Origin: a bacterium
Lineage (GTDB): Bacteria > Elusimicrobiota > Elusimicrobia > UBA1565 > UBA9628
Assembly (NCBI GenBank): GCA_021799485.1
Contig: JAJZAK010000022.1
Location: forward strand, 1-37,009
Reading direction: 5' to 3'
DNA length: 37,009 nucleotides
Position numbers and translations under genes: made by a program. Under the pieces are notes generated by a model, which did not search any database, was not told the DNA's origin, and was given only the letters and a program-made list of their open reading frames with translations. Of this stretch, positions 23,143 through 30,817 are shown piece by piece. Every line of letters starts with the position of its first letter. Within the stretch, counting starts at the first letter, position 1.

Positions 23143-24231
23143 ATGTTTCGGAGGCTCGCGGTTGTATTCCTGGCCGGCTTGGCCGTCTTCCTCCTTCCAT
23201 TCCGAAGCCATGCCGTCGAAACCCCCGATCTTGACGGACAGCTTCTAGAAGCGGCGGAAGAGGGGAATCTCCCCCTCGTCAAGAAACTCGTGGAGCAAGG
23301 CGCGAACATCTCCGCTCAAAACAGCCTCGGGAACACCTCCCTTCATTTCGCGGCCAACAAGGGAAATATCCCGCTGCTCGACTACCTTATTTCCAGGCAT
23401 GCCGACCTTGAATTGCGCAACAAAGAAGGCTACACGCCCCTTATCTGGGCGGCATCGATGGGTCACCTGACCGCCGTCAAGCATCTCCTGGAGGCCGGCG
23501 CCGATATCGGCGTCAAGGACGATGACGGCCGCACGCCTCTTCAATGGGCCGCGAATCAAGGCCGTCTCCCCATCGTCTCATATCTGGTCTCGAAGGGCTC
23601 CAATCTCTCGACATCCGATAACGACGGCTACACCCCGCTCCATTGGGCCGCCTTCAACAGCCGGCTGCGAGTCGTCCAATTTCTTCTTGCCCACGGCGCT
23701 AAAATCAATGTTAAAAGCAAGCGCGGCGTCACGCCCCTAGAGGCCGCCGCCCAGGGCGGAGATCCCCAGGTCGTCGAGACTCTTGTCCGGCACGGCGGCG
23801 ACGTCTCCGCATCGGACAACGACGGGGATACCCCGCTTTTCGTGGCGGCGAAGTTCGGCCACCTCACCGTCGTCCGCTATCTCTCCCGGAAGGGCGCCTC
23901 CGTCTCCGTGAAAAACAAGAGGGGAGACACCCCTCTCCACGCCGCCTCGGAGCTGGGCCATTGGGACGTCGTTAAATTCCTTCTGTCAAAAGGCGCCAAC
24001 CCCAACGCCAAGAACCAATACGGGCAAACCCCCCTCTATAACGCCTCTCTCATGGGCCAATTGGACGTGGCCGCTTCGCTCATGGAGAGAGGCGCCGACC
24101 CGGAAATCAAGGACGTGGGCGATGCGACCCCCGTGGGCGTCGCCTGCCAAGGCCGCAATGGCGACTACACCTGCCCCAAAGGACAGATTCTCTCTGTCTT
24201 GAGAAAGACCCCTGAACCTGTTAAAATCTGA
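23143..24231 (+). CDS. exported ankyrin-repeat protein
   Basis: 362 aa. A signal peptide covers about residues 1-24 (FRRLAVVFLAGLAVFLLPF, then SHA before VETPD), followed by nine contiguous 33-residue ankyrin repeats with no indels. Each has the form DG-TPLHWAA-xGHLxVVxxLLxxGAdi. A degenerate tenth repeat ends in two Cys (ACQGRN...YTCPKG) that could pair. It is likely a periplasmic or surface-exposed binding scaffold; ankyrins carry no enzymatic activity. The start is ATG 23143, set by the signal peptide and the TATAAT promoter; an upstream open frame inside the divergent gene is not used. The stop is one base before the GTG of the first response regulator, so the two may be expressed together. 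Confidence 0.88.
   Translation: MFRRLAVVFLAGLAVFLLPFRSHAVETPDLDGQLLEAAEEGNLPLVKKLVEQGANISAQNSLGNTSLHFAANKGNIPLLDYLISRHADLELRNKEGYTPLIWAASMGHLTAVKHLLEAGADIGVKDDDGRTPLQWAANQGRLPIVSYLVSKGSNLSTSDNDGYTPLHWAAFNSRLRVVQFLLAHGAKINVKSKRGVTPLEAAAQGGDPQVVETLVRHGGDVSASDNDGDTPLFVAAKFGHLTVVRYLSRKGASVSVKNKRGDTPLHAASELGHWDVVKFLLSKGANPNAKNQYGQTPLYNASLMGQLDVAASLMERGADPEIKDVGDATPVGVACQGRNGDYTCPKGQILSVLRKTPEPVKI
24199..24227 (+). promoter_or_regulatory. internal promoter before the response-regulator pair, near-leaderless
   Basis: TTGAGA (24199-24204), 17 bp spacer, TAAAAT (24222-24227): five of six matches to each consensus with ideal spacing. GTG 24233 follows the -10 by five bases, so the transcript would be essentially leaderless. 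It lies within the last codons of the ankyrin gene and could start the lysS-lol-ilvE-xth operon independently. Confidence 0.6.
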
Positions 24232-24232
24232 C

Positions 24233-24625
24233 GTGGCGCAAATCCTGGTCGTGGACGACGAGGATGATATCCGGACGCTCATGCGGGCCATCCTCGAGGC
24301 CGGCGGCCATAAAGTGCAGACGGCCGCCAACGGCGCCGAGGCCTTGGCCCTGGTAGGCATCGAGCCCGTCGCGGAAAAACCCTTGCCGGATCTCATCATC
24401 TCCGATGTCCTGATGCCGGTCCTCGACGGCCACGCCATGACGGAACGGCTTGTTGAGAACTCGAAGACAAGAAAAATTCCACTCATTATTCTCACCGCCC
24501 GCGGCGGCACCCGCGATCTCTTCAAGCTTTCGGCCAACATCAAGGCCTTCATCGAGAAGCCCTTCAATCCGAAGGCCCTGCGCGACGCCGTCTCCCAAAC
24601 GCTCACTCTCGACGGCACGCCCTAA
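24233..24625 (+). CDS. single-domain response regulator (CheY-like)
   Basis: 130 aa stand-alone receiver domain. Acidic pocket D8/D9, phospho-acceptor D58 (LIISDVLMP), T88 (ILTAR) and K109 (FIEKPF) are all present, so it should accept phosphate from a histidine kinase. There is no output domain. The loop between beta3 and the first helix pair is long (VGIEPVAEKPLPD), shared with its neighbour, which indicates duplication. The start is GTG 24233, one base after the ankyrin stop. It overlaps the next gene as TAATG. No histidine kinase is in the window. Confidence 0.88.
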   Translation: MAQILVVDDEDDIRTLMRAILEAGGHKVQTAANGAEALALVGIEPVAEKPLPDLIISDVLMPVLDGHAMTERLVENSKTRKIPLIILTARGGTRDLFKLSANIKAFIEKPFNPKALRDAVSQTLTLDGTP

Positions 24626-25020
24626 TGGCGACGATCCTGGTCGTCGACGACGAGCCGGACATCATCACCCTCCTCAAAATCCTGCTGGAAAAGGAGGGAT
24701 ACACTGTTCTTGAAGCTTCCAACGGTCAGGCGGCCTTGGAGCGTTTGGGCGTCGAGCCGCCGAATCCTTCGGCTCCCCGGCCGGACCTCATCATCTTGGA
24801 CATCATGATGCCGGTGATGGATGGCCACGCCCTCAATACGCGGCTCCAAAGCCAGCCCGAGATGAGCGGCATCCCCGTTCTCATCCTCACGGCCAAGGGA
24901 GAGAAGATGAGAGACCTTTTCCAAGTCGCCCCCAACGTCGCGGCCTACGTCCAGAAACCCTTCGAACCCAAAAGGCTCAAAAGCCTCGTCGCAGGCATCA
25001 TCGCGGGGACAAACCACTGA
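24625..25020 (+). CDS. single-domain response regulator (CheY-like), tandem copy
   Basis: 131 aa stand-alone receiver, clearly a duplicate of the preceding gene. Shared features are ILVVDDE-DI at the start, the GVEP/GIEP loop before the third strand, MPV-DGHA after the acceptor, and DLF plus KPF-PK at the end. Acceptor D59 (LIILDIMMP), T89 and K111 are intact. No DNA-binding domain is present, so output must be through protein contact. It overlaps the first copy as TAATG. It ends 20 bases before the lysS start. The differing tails (QTLTLDGTP versus AGIIAGTNH) suggest distinct partners. Confidence 0.9.
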   Translation: MATILVVDDEPDIITLLKILLEKEGYTVLEASNGQAALERLGVEPPNPSAPRPDLIILDIMMPVMDGHALNTRLQSQPEMSGIPVLILTAKGEKMRDLFQVAPNVAAYVQKPFEPKRLKSLVAGIIAGTNH

Positions 25021-25040
25021 GCCGCCCCACCCCCGAGGGC

Positions 25041-26588
25041 GTGCCCGCCCCGCGCCCGTCGCCCGCGTCCGCTCCCGCCGCAACGTCGCGCACGCTTGCG
25101 GAGATTCTGGAAGGCAAAAAGGCCAAGCTGCGGCATTTGCGTTCGGAGGGCGTCGACCCCTACCCCGCGCGATGCCGACGCACGCATTCGCTTTCCCAGG
25201 CGCTTGAGATCGCCGCGCCCCTTAAAGCCGGCGAGCACGATTCCGCGACGATCGCGGCCGTCGGCCGCATCGTGGCCCTGCGCGACATGGGAGGCTCCGC
25301 CTTCGCCCACCTGGAGGACAGTTCGGCACGCTGTCAGGCCTATTTCAGGAAGGACGCCATGCCGACGGAGGCCTTCGCTCTTCTCAAAAAGGGCGTCGAT
25401 CTAGGAGACTTCGTCGCCGTCACAGGAACAGTCTTTCGGACGAAGACGGGAGAGCCCACGATTGCCGTCTCGGGCATCTCGATTCTCTCCAAGTCCCTCA
25501 GGCCTCTTCCGGAGAAGTGGCACGGATTGAAGGATGTCGAGACGCGCTATCGCTTGCGCCACTTGGATCTCATCTCCAACCGCGAAGTGCGCTCCGATTT
25601 CGAGAAGCGCTCCGTCATCATCAAAACGGTTCGCTCGACCTTGGACTCCGCCGGATTCCTCGAGGTCGAAACCCCCATTCTCCTGCCCCAGGCGGGCGGG
25701 GCCTCGGCCCGGCCTTTCTGCACCCACCATCACGCGCTTAAAAAGGACATGGTGTTGCGCATCGCGACCGAGCTCTATCTAAAGCGCTTGATCGTCGGGG
25801 GCTTCGAGAAGGTCTACGAAATCGGCCGAATTTTCCGCAACGAAGGGATCGACACGAAGCACAACCCCGAGTTCACCATGCTCGAGGCCTATCAGGCCTA
25901 CGCCGACTACAACGATATGGCGGATCTCTTTGAGCGAGTCGTCGGCAACTGCGCTCAGGCATTGGGTATCAGCCAAGTCGCCGAAAATGGCCGGATAGTG
26001 GATCTTCGCCCTCCTTTCCCCCGCGTGCGCCTCCCGGAACTGTGGCGAAAGCTGCTGGGGGAGCCGATCGATGCGGTCCTTAACGGTCTCCGATTCAACG
26101 CCACGGCCCTGCGGCAACTAGCCGATCGACTGGGCCTCGGCGCCGTCGATGGCCTCCCCAACGCCAAGATCTTTGAGCGCATCGTGGACTCCAAAATTTT
26201 GCCCGCAATCGACCGCGAAGCCAAGCCCGTCCTCCTCTTCGACCATCCGGCCGCCATCACGCCGCTCGCCAAGCTCATACCGGGGAGCTCGACCCTCGTC
26301 GAACGCTTCGAGGCGTTCGCCTTCTCCCAGGAACTCGCCAACGCCTACTCGGAGCTGAATGACCCGCTCGATCAGAGGGAGCGCTTCGCCGAGCAGGCCC
26401 GACGCCGCAGGGAAGAGCGAGAGGAGGAGGCGGAGCTTCTCGACGAAGACTTCGTCGAGGCCCTCGAATGCGGCATGCCGCCGACGGGCGGCATCGGCAT
26501 CGGCATCGACAGGCTTGTCATGCTTCTCGCGGGACGCGCCTCGATCCGGGACGTCATCCTTTTCCCCATCTTAAAAGATGCCGCTTGA
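25041..26588 (+). CDS. lysS: lysyl-tRNA synthetase, class II
   Basis: 515 aa enzyme charging tRNA-Lys. The N-terminal OB-fold anticodon-binding domain runs about residues 70-150 (AAVGRIVALRDMGGSAFAHLED...). The class II core follows: motif 1 near FLEVETPILLPQAGGASARPF, motif 2 EKVYEIGRIFRNEGIDTKHNPEF, motif 3 GGIGIGIDRLVMLLAG. FSQELANAYSELNDP is the LysRS family segment. The N-terminus has a Pro/Ala-rich extension of ~15 residues. GTG 25041 is the only usable start, with poor Shine-Dalgarno spacing. It overlaps the Lol permease gene by 11 bp; lysS next to lolC/E-lolD is a known gene order in diderms. Confidence 0.96.
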   Translation: MPAPRPSPASAPAATSRTLAEILEGKKAKLRHLRSEGVDPYPARCRRTHSLSQALEIAAPLKAGEHDSATIAAVGRIVALRDMGGSAFAHLEDSSARCQAYFRKDAMPTEAFALLKKGVDLGDFVAVTGTVFRTKTGEPTIAVSGISILSKSLRPLPEKWHGLKDVETRYRLRHLDLISNREVRSDFEKRSVIIKTVRSTLDSAGFLEVETPILLPQAGGASARPFCTHHHALKKDMVLRIATELYLKRLIVGGFEKVYEIGRIFRNEGIDTKHNPEFTMLEAYQAYADYNDMADLFERVVGNCAQALGISQVAENGRIVDLRPPFPRVRLPELWRKLLGEPIDAVLNGLRFNATALRQLADRLGLGAVDGLPNAKIFERIVDSKILPAIDREAKPVLLFDHPAAITPLAKLIPGSSTLVERFEAFAFSQELANAYSELNDPLDQRERFAEQARRRREEREEEAELLDEDFVEALECGMPPTGGIGIGIDRLVMLLAGRASIRDVILFPILKDAA

Positions 26589-27795
26589 ACTCTTCATGGC
26601 TTGGCGCTACCTCAAGGCCAAGCGCAAAGGACTCTTCGCGGTCCTGACGACCGCCATCGGCATCGCGGGAGTCGCCGTGGGCGTCGCCGCGCTCATCACG
26701 ACGCTTTCCGTCATGAACGGCTTCCAGGCGGACATCCAAAAAAAGATTCTCGGCGCCCAGGCCATGCTGACGGTCTTTCGCATGGGAGATTCCACGTCCC
26801 TCGCCGCCGCGGAACGGACGCTGCGGGATGATCCCCAGGTCGCCGCCTACTCGCCCTTTACTCTTTCCCAGGCCGTCGCGACGATCGGTGGCCGCAGTTC
26901 CGGCGTGGTCTTGAAGGGAATTGATCCCGCGCGCGAGTTCGGAGTCAATGAACTCGCGGGGAAACTCCGGTCGGGAAGCTGGCAGTCCCTTCGCGGCGGC
27001 AAAGTCCCGGGCATCGTTCTGGGCGAAGAACTCGCCAGGACGCTGGGGGCTTGGCCCGGGGACAACGTGGTTCTCGTCTCCCCCTCGGGATTGCTGGGCG
27101 CCTTCGGCGTCGTCCCCCGCATGGAACGCTTCCGGGTCGCGGGCCTGCTTCATACGGGCTACTACGAATACGACAGCACGACCGCCTACTCCGATATCGC
27201 GAGCGCGCTCAAGCTTTCGGGCGAGTCTGGAGCGGCCCGAGGATTCGGCGTCCGGCTCCATGATATCGCTTTCCTGCGCAAGGCCAAGAAAAACCTCCAG
27301 CGGTCGCTCGGCGGCGGTTTTTTCGTGCGCTCCTACGAGGATATGAACCAGACCCTCTTTGCCGCGCTCAAGCTCGAGAAAGCCACCATGTTTATCATCC
27401 TGGCCCTGATCATCCTTGTCGCCTCTCTTAACATCGCCTCGACCTTGATCCTCCGAACCGTCGAAAAAACGCGGGACATCGCTCTCTTGAAAGCCATGGG
27501 CGCGGGCCCGCGCCTCGTGCTGCGCGTGTTCTTGGCCGAGGGCACCATCATCGCGGCGATCGGCCTCACGGCTGGCATCACCCTCGGACTTTCCCTATGC
27601 TGGATCATCAGAACCTACCCCATCGTCAAACTCCCCGCCGACATCTACTACCTTTCGAGGCTTCCCGTTGACGTGGAGCCCCTCGACGTGGCGCTCGTGA
27701 CCATCGTGGGTTTCATTCTCTGTCTTCTCGCGACGATCTACCCCGCTTGGCGCGCCTCCAAGGTCAAGACCGTCGAGGCCCTGCATTATGGATAA
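26578..27795 (+). CDS. lipoprotein-releasing ABC permease (LolC/LolE family)
   Basis: 405 aa inner-membrane subunit that extracts outer-membrane-bound lipoproteins and passes them to LolA. The N-terminus LELFMAWRYLKAKRKG, ahead of helix 1 (19-44), is typical of LolC/E. A ~220-residue periplasmic domain follows (MacB-like core), then three C-terminal helices. The second begins MFIILALIILVASLNIASTLI, then VEKTRDIALLKAMGA, the FtsX-family coupling loop. The protein ends ASKVKTVEALHYG, also typical. Only one permease gene is present, so it may act as a homodimer (LolF-like) with the downstream ATPase. Start ATG 26578 overlaps lysS. Confidence 0.9.
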   Translation: MPLELFMAWRYLKAKRKGLFAVLTTAIGIAGVAVGVAALITTLSVMNGFQADIQKKILGAQAMLTVFRMGDSTSLAAAERTLRDDPQVAAYSPFTLSQAVATIGGRSSGVVLKGIDPAREFGVNELAGKLRSGSWQSLRGGKVPGIVLGEELARTLGAWPGDNVVLVSPSGLLGAFGVVPRMERFRVAGLLHTGYYEYDSTTAYSDIASALKLSGESGAARGFGVRLHDIAFLRKAKKNLQRSLGGGFFVRSYEDMNQTLFAALKLEKATMFIILALIILVASLNIASTLILRTVEKTRDIALLKAMGAGPRLVLRVFLAEGTIIAAIGLTAGITLGLSLCWIIRTYPIVKLPADIYYLSRLPVDVEPLDVALVTIVGFILCLLATIYPAWRASKVKTVEALHYG

Positions 27796-28510
27796 GCCCC
27801 ACGCCCCTCCCCTTCTTGAGGCTCGCCGAATCCACAAGTCCTACGGCCAAGGCGCTTCGACCGTGGCCATCTTGAACGGCGTCGACTTGGATGTCCGGGC
27901 CGGAGAGTTCGTCGCGGTGCTGGGACCGTCCGGCTCCGGCAAGTCGACGCTGCTCAATCTTTTCGGTCTCCTGGATAAGCCGACTCGGGGAGAAATCCTC
28001 ATCGGAGGCAAGCCCACGGCCCATCTCGATGAGGAAGATCGATCGCGGCTCCGGGTGAGGCGGCTGGGATTCCTTTTCCAGTTCGACTCGCTGCTGCCCG
28101 AATTTTCGGTCTTGGAGAACCTCCTCATGCCCGTCCGCATCGCCCGCGCCCAAGGGATCGCCACCCTGCGGGACCGGGAATTCCAGGATTCGGCGCGGGA
28201 AATCCTCTCGCGCTTCGGCATCGAGCGCCTGGCCTCGCGGCTCCCCAGCCAACTTTCGGGCGGGGAACGTCAACGGGCGGCCCTCTCCCGCGCCCTCATC
28301 AACGAGCCAGAAACTCTCCTGGCGGACGAGCCCACGGGGAACCTGGACAAGGAGAACGCTGAATTGGTATTTAAAGACCTAAGAAGGCTCGCTGACGAGC
28401 GGGCCTTGGCCGTTGTCATGGCGACGCACAACGAGGCCATCGCCCGCTACGCGAGCCGTATCGTCTCGCTGGCCGACGGCCATATAAAGGAGATGTCCGT
28501 CACACGATGA
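27788..28510 (+). CDS. lolD: lipoprotein-releasing ABC ATPase LolD
   Basis: 240 aa ATPase energising lipoprotein release with the preceding permease. Walker A GPSGSGKST is at 46-54. FLFQFDSLLPEFSVLENLLMP is the LolD/MacB-type Q-loop and following helix. The signature is LSGGERQRAALSRAL, Walker B LLADEPTGNLD, and the switch His is in MATHNEAIA. It overlaps the permease gene by 8 bp and ends in an ATGA overlap with ilvE. Length is typical of LolD. Confidence 0.92.
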   Translation: MDKPHAPPLLEARRIHKSYGQGASTVAILNGVDLDVRAGEFVAVLGPSGSGKSTLLNLFGLLDKPTRGEILIGGKPTAHLDEEDRSRLRVRRLGFLFQFDSLLPEFSVLENLLMPVRIARAQGIATLRDREFQDSAREILSRFGIERLASRLPSQLSGGERQRAALSRALINEPETLLADEPTGNLDKENAELVFKDLRRLADERALAVVMATHNEAIARYASRIVSLADGHIKEMSVTR

Positions 28511-29394
28511 AAATCTACATCGACGGCGCGTTTTACGACAAGGATGAGGCCAAGGTTTCGGTCTTCGACCACGGTCTCCTCTATGGCGACGGCGTCTTCG
28601 AGGGGATCCGCGCCTACAACGGGCGCGTCTTCCGCCTCAAGGAGCACTTGAGCCGCATAGAGGCCTCGGCCAAGGCCGTCTATCTCGAACTGCCCCAGAC
28701 CTTGAAGAAGATCGAGGAGGCCGTCATCGAGACGGTGCGCCAAAACCGGCTGAGGGACGCTTATATCCGCCTCGTCGTCACGCGCGGCATGGGAGACCTC
28801 GGGCTCGACATGCGCAAATGCCGCGGGAACGCATCCCTCATCATCATCGCGGACAAAATAGAGCTCTACCCCCAGGCCTATTATGAGAAGGGCCTCGATC
28901 TCGTCGTTTCGACGATACGTCAGCGCGGCCCCGATCAGCTCCCGGCACAAGTCAAGTCTCTCAACTACCTCGCCAACATCCTGGCGCGCGCCGAAGCGAC
29001 ACGAGCCGGAGCCCACGAGGCGATCCTTCTCAATCACGAGGGCTACGTCACGGAATGCACCGGCGACAACATCTTCTTCGTCCGCGACGGACGCATCTTC
29101 ACCCCCCCCGTCTCGGCCGGCATTCTCGAAGGCATCACCCGACAGGCGATCATCGAAATCTGCCGGGACGATCTCAACAACCCGGTCGTGGAATCGCTAT
29201 TTACCCCCGCGGAGATATTCCGGGCCCAGGAGGTCTTCCTGTCCGGCACCGGCGCCGAAGTGATCGGCGCCGTCAAGATCGACGGCCACCTGATCGGCAA
29301 CGGCCAGCCAGGGCCCCTGACCCGGAAGATCGTCTCTCTCTTCAGGGCCTACGCCGGAGCGAGCGGCGTTCCGGTCTACAGCGAGGGCCGCTGA
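28507..29394 (+). CDS. ilvE: branched-chain amino acid aminotransferase
   Basis: 295 aa fold-type IV PLP aminotransferase, catalysing the last step of Val, Leu and Ile synthesis and its reverse. YGDGVFEGIRAYNG is the N-terminal signature, and the PLP lysine is K150 (QVKSLNYLANILAR). EAILLNHEGYVTECTGDNIFFV is the class IV signature with its conserved Glu. GITRQAIIEI and FLSGTGAEV bind the cofactor phosphate and substrate. Length is normal. A D-amino-acid transaminase or aminodeoxychorismate lyase is less likely given the sequence. It overlaps lolD as ATGA. Confidence 0.92.
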   Translation: MKIYIDGAFYDKDEAKVSVFDHGLLYGDGVFEGIRAYNGRVFRLKEHLSRIEASAKAVYLELPQTLKKIEEAVIETVRQNRLRDAYIRLVVTRGMGDLGLDMRKCRGNASLIIIADKIELYPQAYYEKGLDLVVSTIRQRGPDQLPAQVKSLNYLANILARAEATRAGAHEAILLNHEGYVTECTGDNIFFVRDGRIFTPPVSAGILEGITRQAIIEICRDDLNNPVVESLFTPAEIFRAQEVFLSGTGAEVIGAVKIDGHLIGNGQPGPLTRKIVSLFRAYAGASGVPVYSEGR

Positions 29395-29400
29395 GCCGGC

Positions 29401-30174
29401 GTGCGGCTCCTCTCCTGGAACGTCAACGGCGTCCGCGCCGCCCTTAAGAAAGGCTTTCTCGATTGGTTGCGCAAGGAAAGCCCCGATGTCCTCTGCTTGC
29501 AGGAGACAAAGGCCGAGCCTTCTCAGCTACCGGCCGAATTGGCGGCGCCCGAAGGCTATAAGACGGCCTGGGACTGGCCGCTGGAAAAAAAGGGGTACAG
29601 CGGCGTCGCGACCCTCAGCCGCGTCAATCCCCTCTCGGTCGATCGCGGCCTCGGGATCGCCGAGTTCGATCGCGAGGGACGCGTCCTCGTTTCTCGATAC
29701 CCCGAGTTCGCGCTCTACAACGTCTACTTCCCGAACGGCAAGCGCGACCAGACGCGCCTCGATTACAAACTGCGTTTCTACGACGCCTTCCTCGATCTCC
29801 TCAAACGTGATCTCCGGAATAATGACGGCAAGATTATTATTTGCGGAGACGTCAATACGGCGCACCGGGACATCGATCTCGCTCGGCCCAAGGAGAACAG
29901 CAAGGTCTCCGGCTTTCTTCCCGCCGAGCGCGCCTGGATCGACAGGTTGATCGAGGCTGGATTCATCGATACCTTCCGCGTTTTTGAAGCCGACGGAGGC
30001 CATTACACTTGGTGGGACCAGATGACCAGAGCGCGAGAGCGCAACGTCGGCTGGCGCATCGATTACTTTTTCGTCTCCGAGAAGCTGCGCCCCCATCTTA
30101 AGGCCGCCTTCCATGAGCCGCAGGTCATGGGCTCGGATCATTGTCCTGTCGGCATCGAAATGCGGTTCTCGTGA
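29401..30174 (+). CDS. xth: exodeoxyribonuclease III
   Basis: 257 aa AP endonuclease / 3'-5' exonuclease for base-excision repair. SWNVNGVRAA contains metal and substrate ligand N7, and LQETKAE gives the metal-binding E35. YNVYFPNG is followed by the catalytic CGDVNTAHRDIDL (Asp and Asn). GGHYTWWDQM, RERNVGWRIDYFFVS and GSDHCPVGIEM supply the Trp loop, Asp and catalytic His. Length is typical. The start is GTG 29401, six bases after the ilvE stop. It is the last gene of the operon; a long inverted repeat follows. Confidence 0.94.
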   Translation: MRLLSWNVNGVRAALKKGFLDWLRKESPDVLCLQETKAEPSQLPAELAAPEGYKTAWDWPLEKKGYSGVATLSRVNPLSVDRGLGIAEFDREGRVLVSRYPEFALYNVYFPNGKRDQTRLDYKLRFYDAFLDLLKRDLRNNDGKIIICGDVNTAHRDIDLARPKENSKVSGFLPAERAWIDRLIEAGFIDTFRVFEADGGHYTWWDQMTRARERNVGWRIDYFFVSEKLRPHLKAAFHEPQVMGSDHCPVGIEMRFS

Positions 30175-30186
30175 GCAGGCATTCAA

Positions 30187-30237
30187 CTTTCAGCGTCCAG
30201 CCGTAAGAGGATCCGGGAATCGGCTGGGCGCTGAAAG
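30187..30237. repeat. 17 bp inverted repeat ahead of the McsA-like gene
   Basis: Arms 30187-30203 (CTTTCAGCGTCCAGCCG) and 30221-30237 (CGGCTGGGCGCTGAAAG) pair over 17 positions, with one T-G mismatch that still pairs in RNA, around a 17-base loop. It lies between the xth stop and TATACT at 30241-30246. No T-run follows, so it is either a factor-dependent terminator hairpin for the upstream operon or an operator covering the -35 region of the next promoter. Confidence 0.55.
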
Positions 30238-30240
30238 CCG

Positions 30241-30251
30241 TATACTGGGAG
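30241..30251 (+). promoter_or_regulatory. -10 box and Shine-Dalgarno of the McsA-like gene
   Basis: TATACT (30241-30246) is followed directly by GGGAG (30247-30251), eight bases before ATG 30260. A transcript starting near 30253 would lose part of the GGGAG, so only one of the two may be real. The expected -35 position falls in the loop and right arm of the inverted repeat. Confidence 0.35.
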
Positions 30252-30259
30252 CATTGACA

Positions 30260-30700
30260 ATGATCTGCGTCTCTTGCGGCGAAAACCAAGCCGCGGTCTT
30301 CATCCAGGAGATCGTCCATAATCAGGTCCGCCAGGCGTCTCTCTGCGTCGTCTGCGCCGAGGCGGCGGGCGCGGCCGCCGCCTCGGCTGAGAAAAAAGCA
30401 CGAACCGCTCTTCTTGGGAGGCCCGAAAGCAGGCGCCGAACCGAGGACTCGATCTCCCGGGCCGCAGGCATCCTCGCTAACGCGCGGCTCGTCTCTTTCG
30501 AGGAGGCCTGCCGGCATCTGTCGCTATTGCGGTTGGGTCTTGTGTCGGAGCTTCAGGGTCTTCCCGGCTCTCTTGCCGAAGTCAACGCGCTTCTCGTGCA
30601 GACGCAGCCGGCGCACATCGAGGTGCGCGAGAATAGAGAACTGTCCGCCGTCGAACGCGACGAACTGCGCGCGGACTACATCCGCGAACGGCTCCGTTAA
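30260..30700 (+). CDS. McsA-like zinc-binding protein
   Basis: 146 aa. The N-terminus MICVSCGENQAAVFIQEIVH...LCVVCAEAA has two CxxC pairs around a beta-hairpin-like stretch, the pattern of the McsA (UvrB/UvrC-motif) family, whose Gram-positive member activates the arginine kinase McsB. The middle is Ala/Arg-rich. A region SFEEACRHLSLLRLGLVSEL may be the conserved domain between the zinc finger and the UVR motif. The C-terminus (ELSAVERDELRADYIRERLR) is only a degenerate UVR motif. Start ATG 30260 is set by the CxxC position. No mcsB is in the window. An mRNA- or protein-quality-control role is inference. Confidence 0.72.
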   Translation: MICVSCGENQAAVFIQEIVHNQVRQASLCVVCAEAAGAAAASAEKKARTALLGRPESRRRTEDSISRAAGILANARLVSFEEACRHLSLLRLGLVSELQGLPGSLAEVNALLVQTQPAHIEVRENRELSAVERDELRADYIRERLR

Positions 30701-30804
30701 CGAAAGAAGGCGGCAGAAAGCCCCGGAACGATCCGATGTTCTTTCGACCGGCCTTCAGCGTCTTTCCGCCGCATTCTCATCACGCGTCGGCGCGGCCATT
30801 CGGA

Positions 30805-30810
30805 TATAAT
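30805..30810 (+). promoter_or_regulatory. -10 box (TATAAT) of the NamZ-like gene, near-leaderless
   Basis: Perfect TATAAT ends seven bases before GTG 30818, the same spacing as at the ankyrin gene. No -35 is obvious. The 117 bp gap before it also has the short inverted pair CGAAAGAA (30701-30708) and TTCTTTCG (30739-30746), a weak hairpin that may end the McsA-like transcript. Confidence 0.5.
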
Positions 30811-30817
30811 ACGGCCT

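Noticed and set aside
23215..24190. 99 bp periodicity that might look like a DNA tandem repeat or CRISPR
   Set aside because: It is the protein-level ankyrin periodicity; the units differ at DNA level and show no spacers.
30701..30746. CGAAAGAA/TTCTTTCG inverted pair as an intrinsic terminator
   Set aside because: Arms are only 8 bp with a 30-base gap and no T-run; noted only as a weak hairpin.
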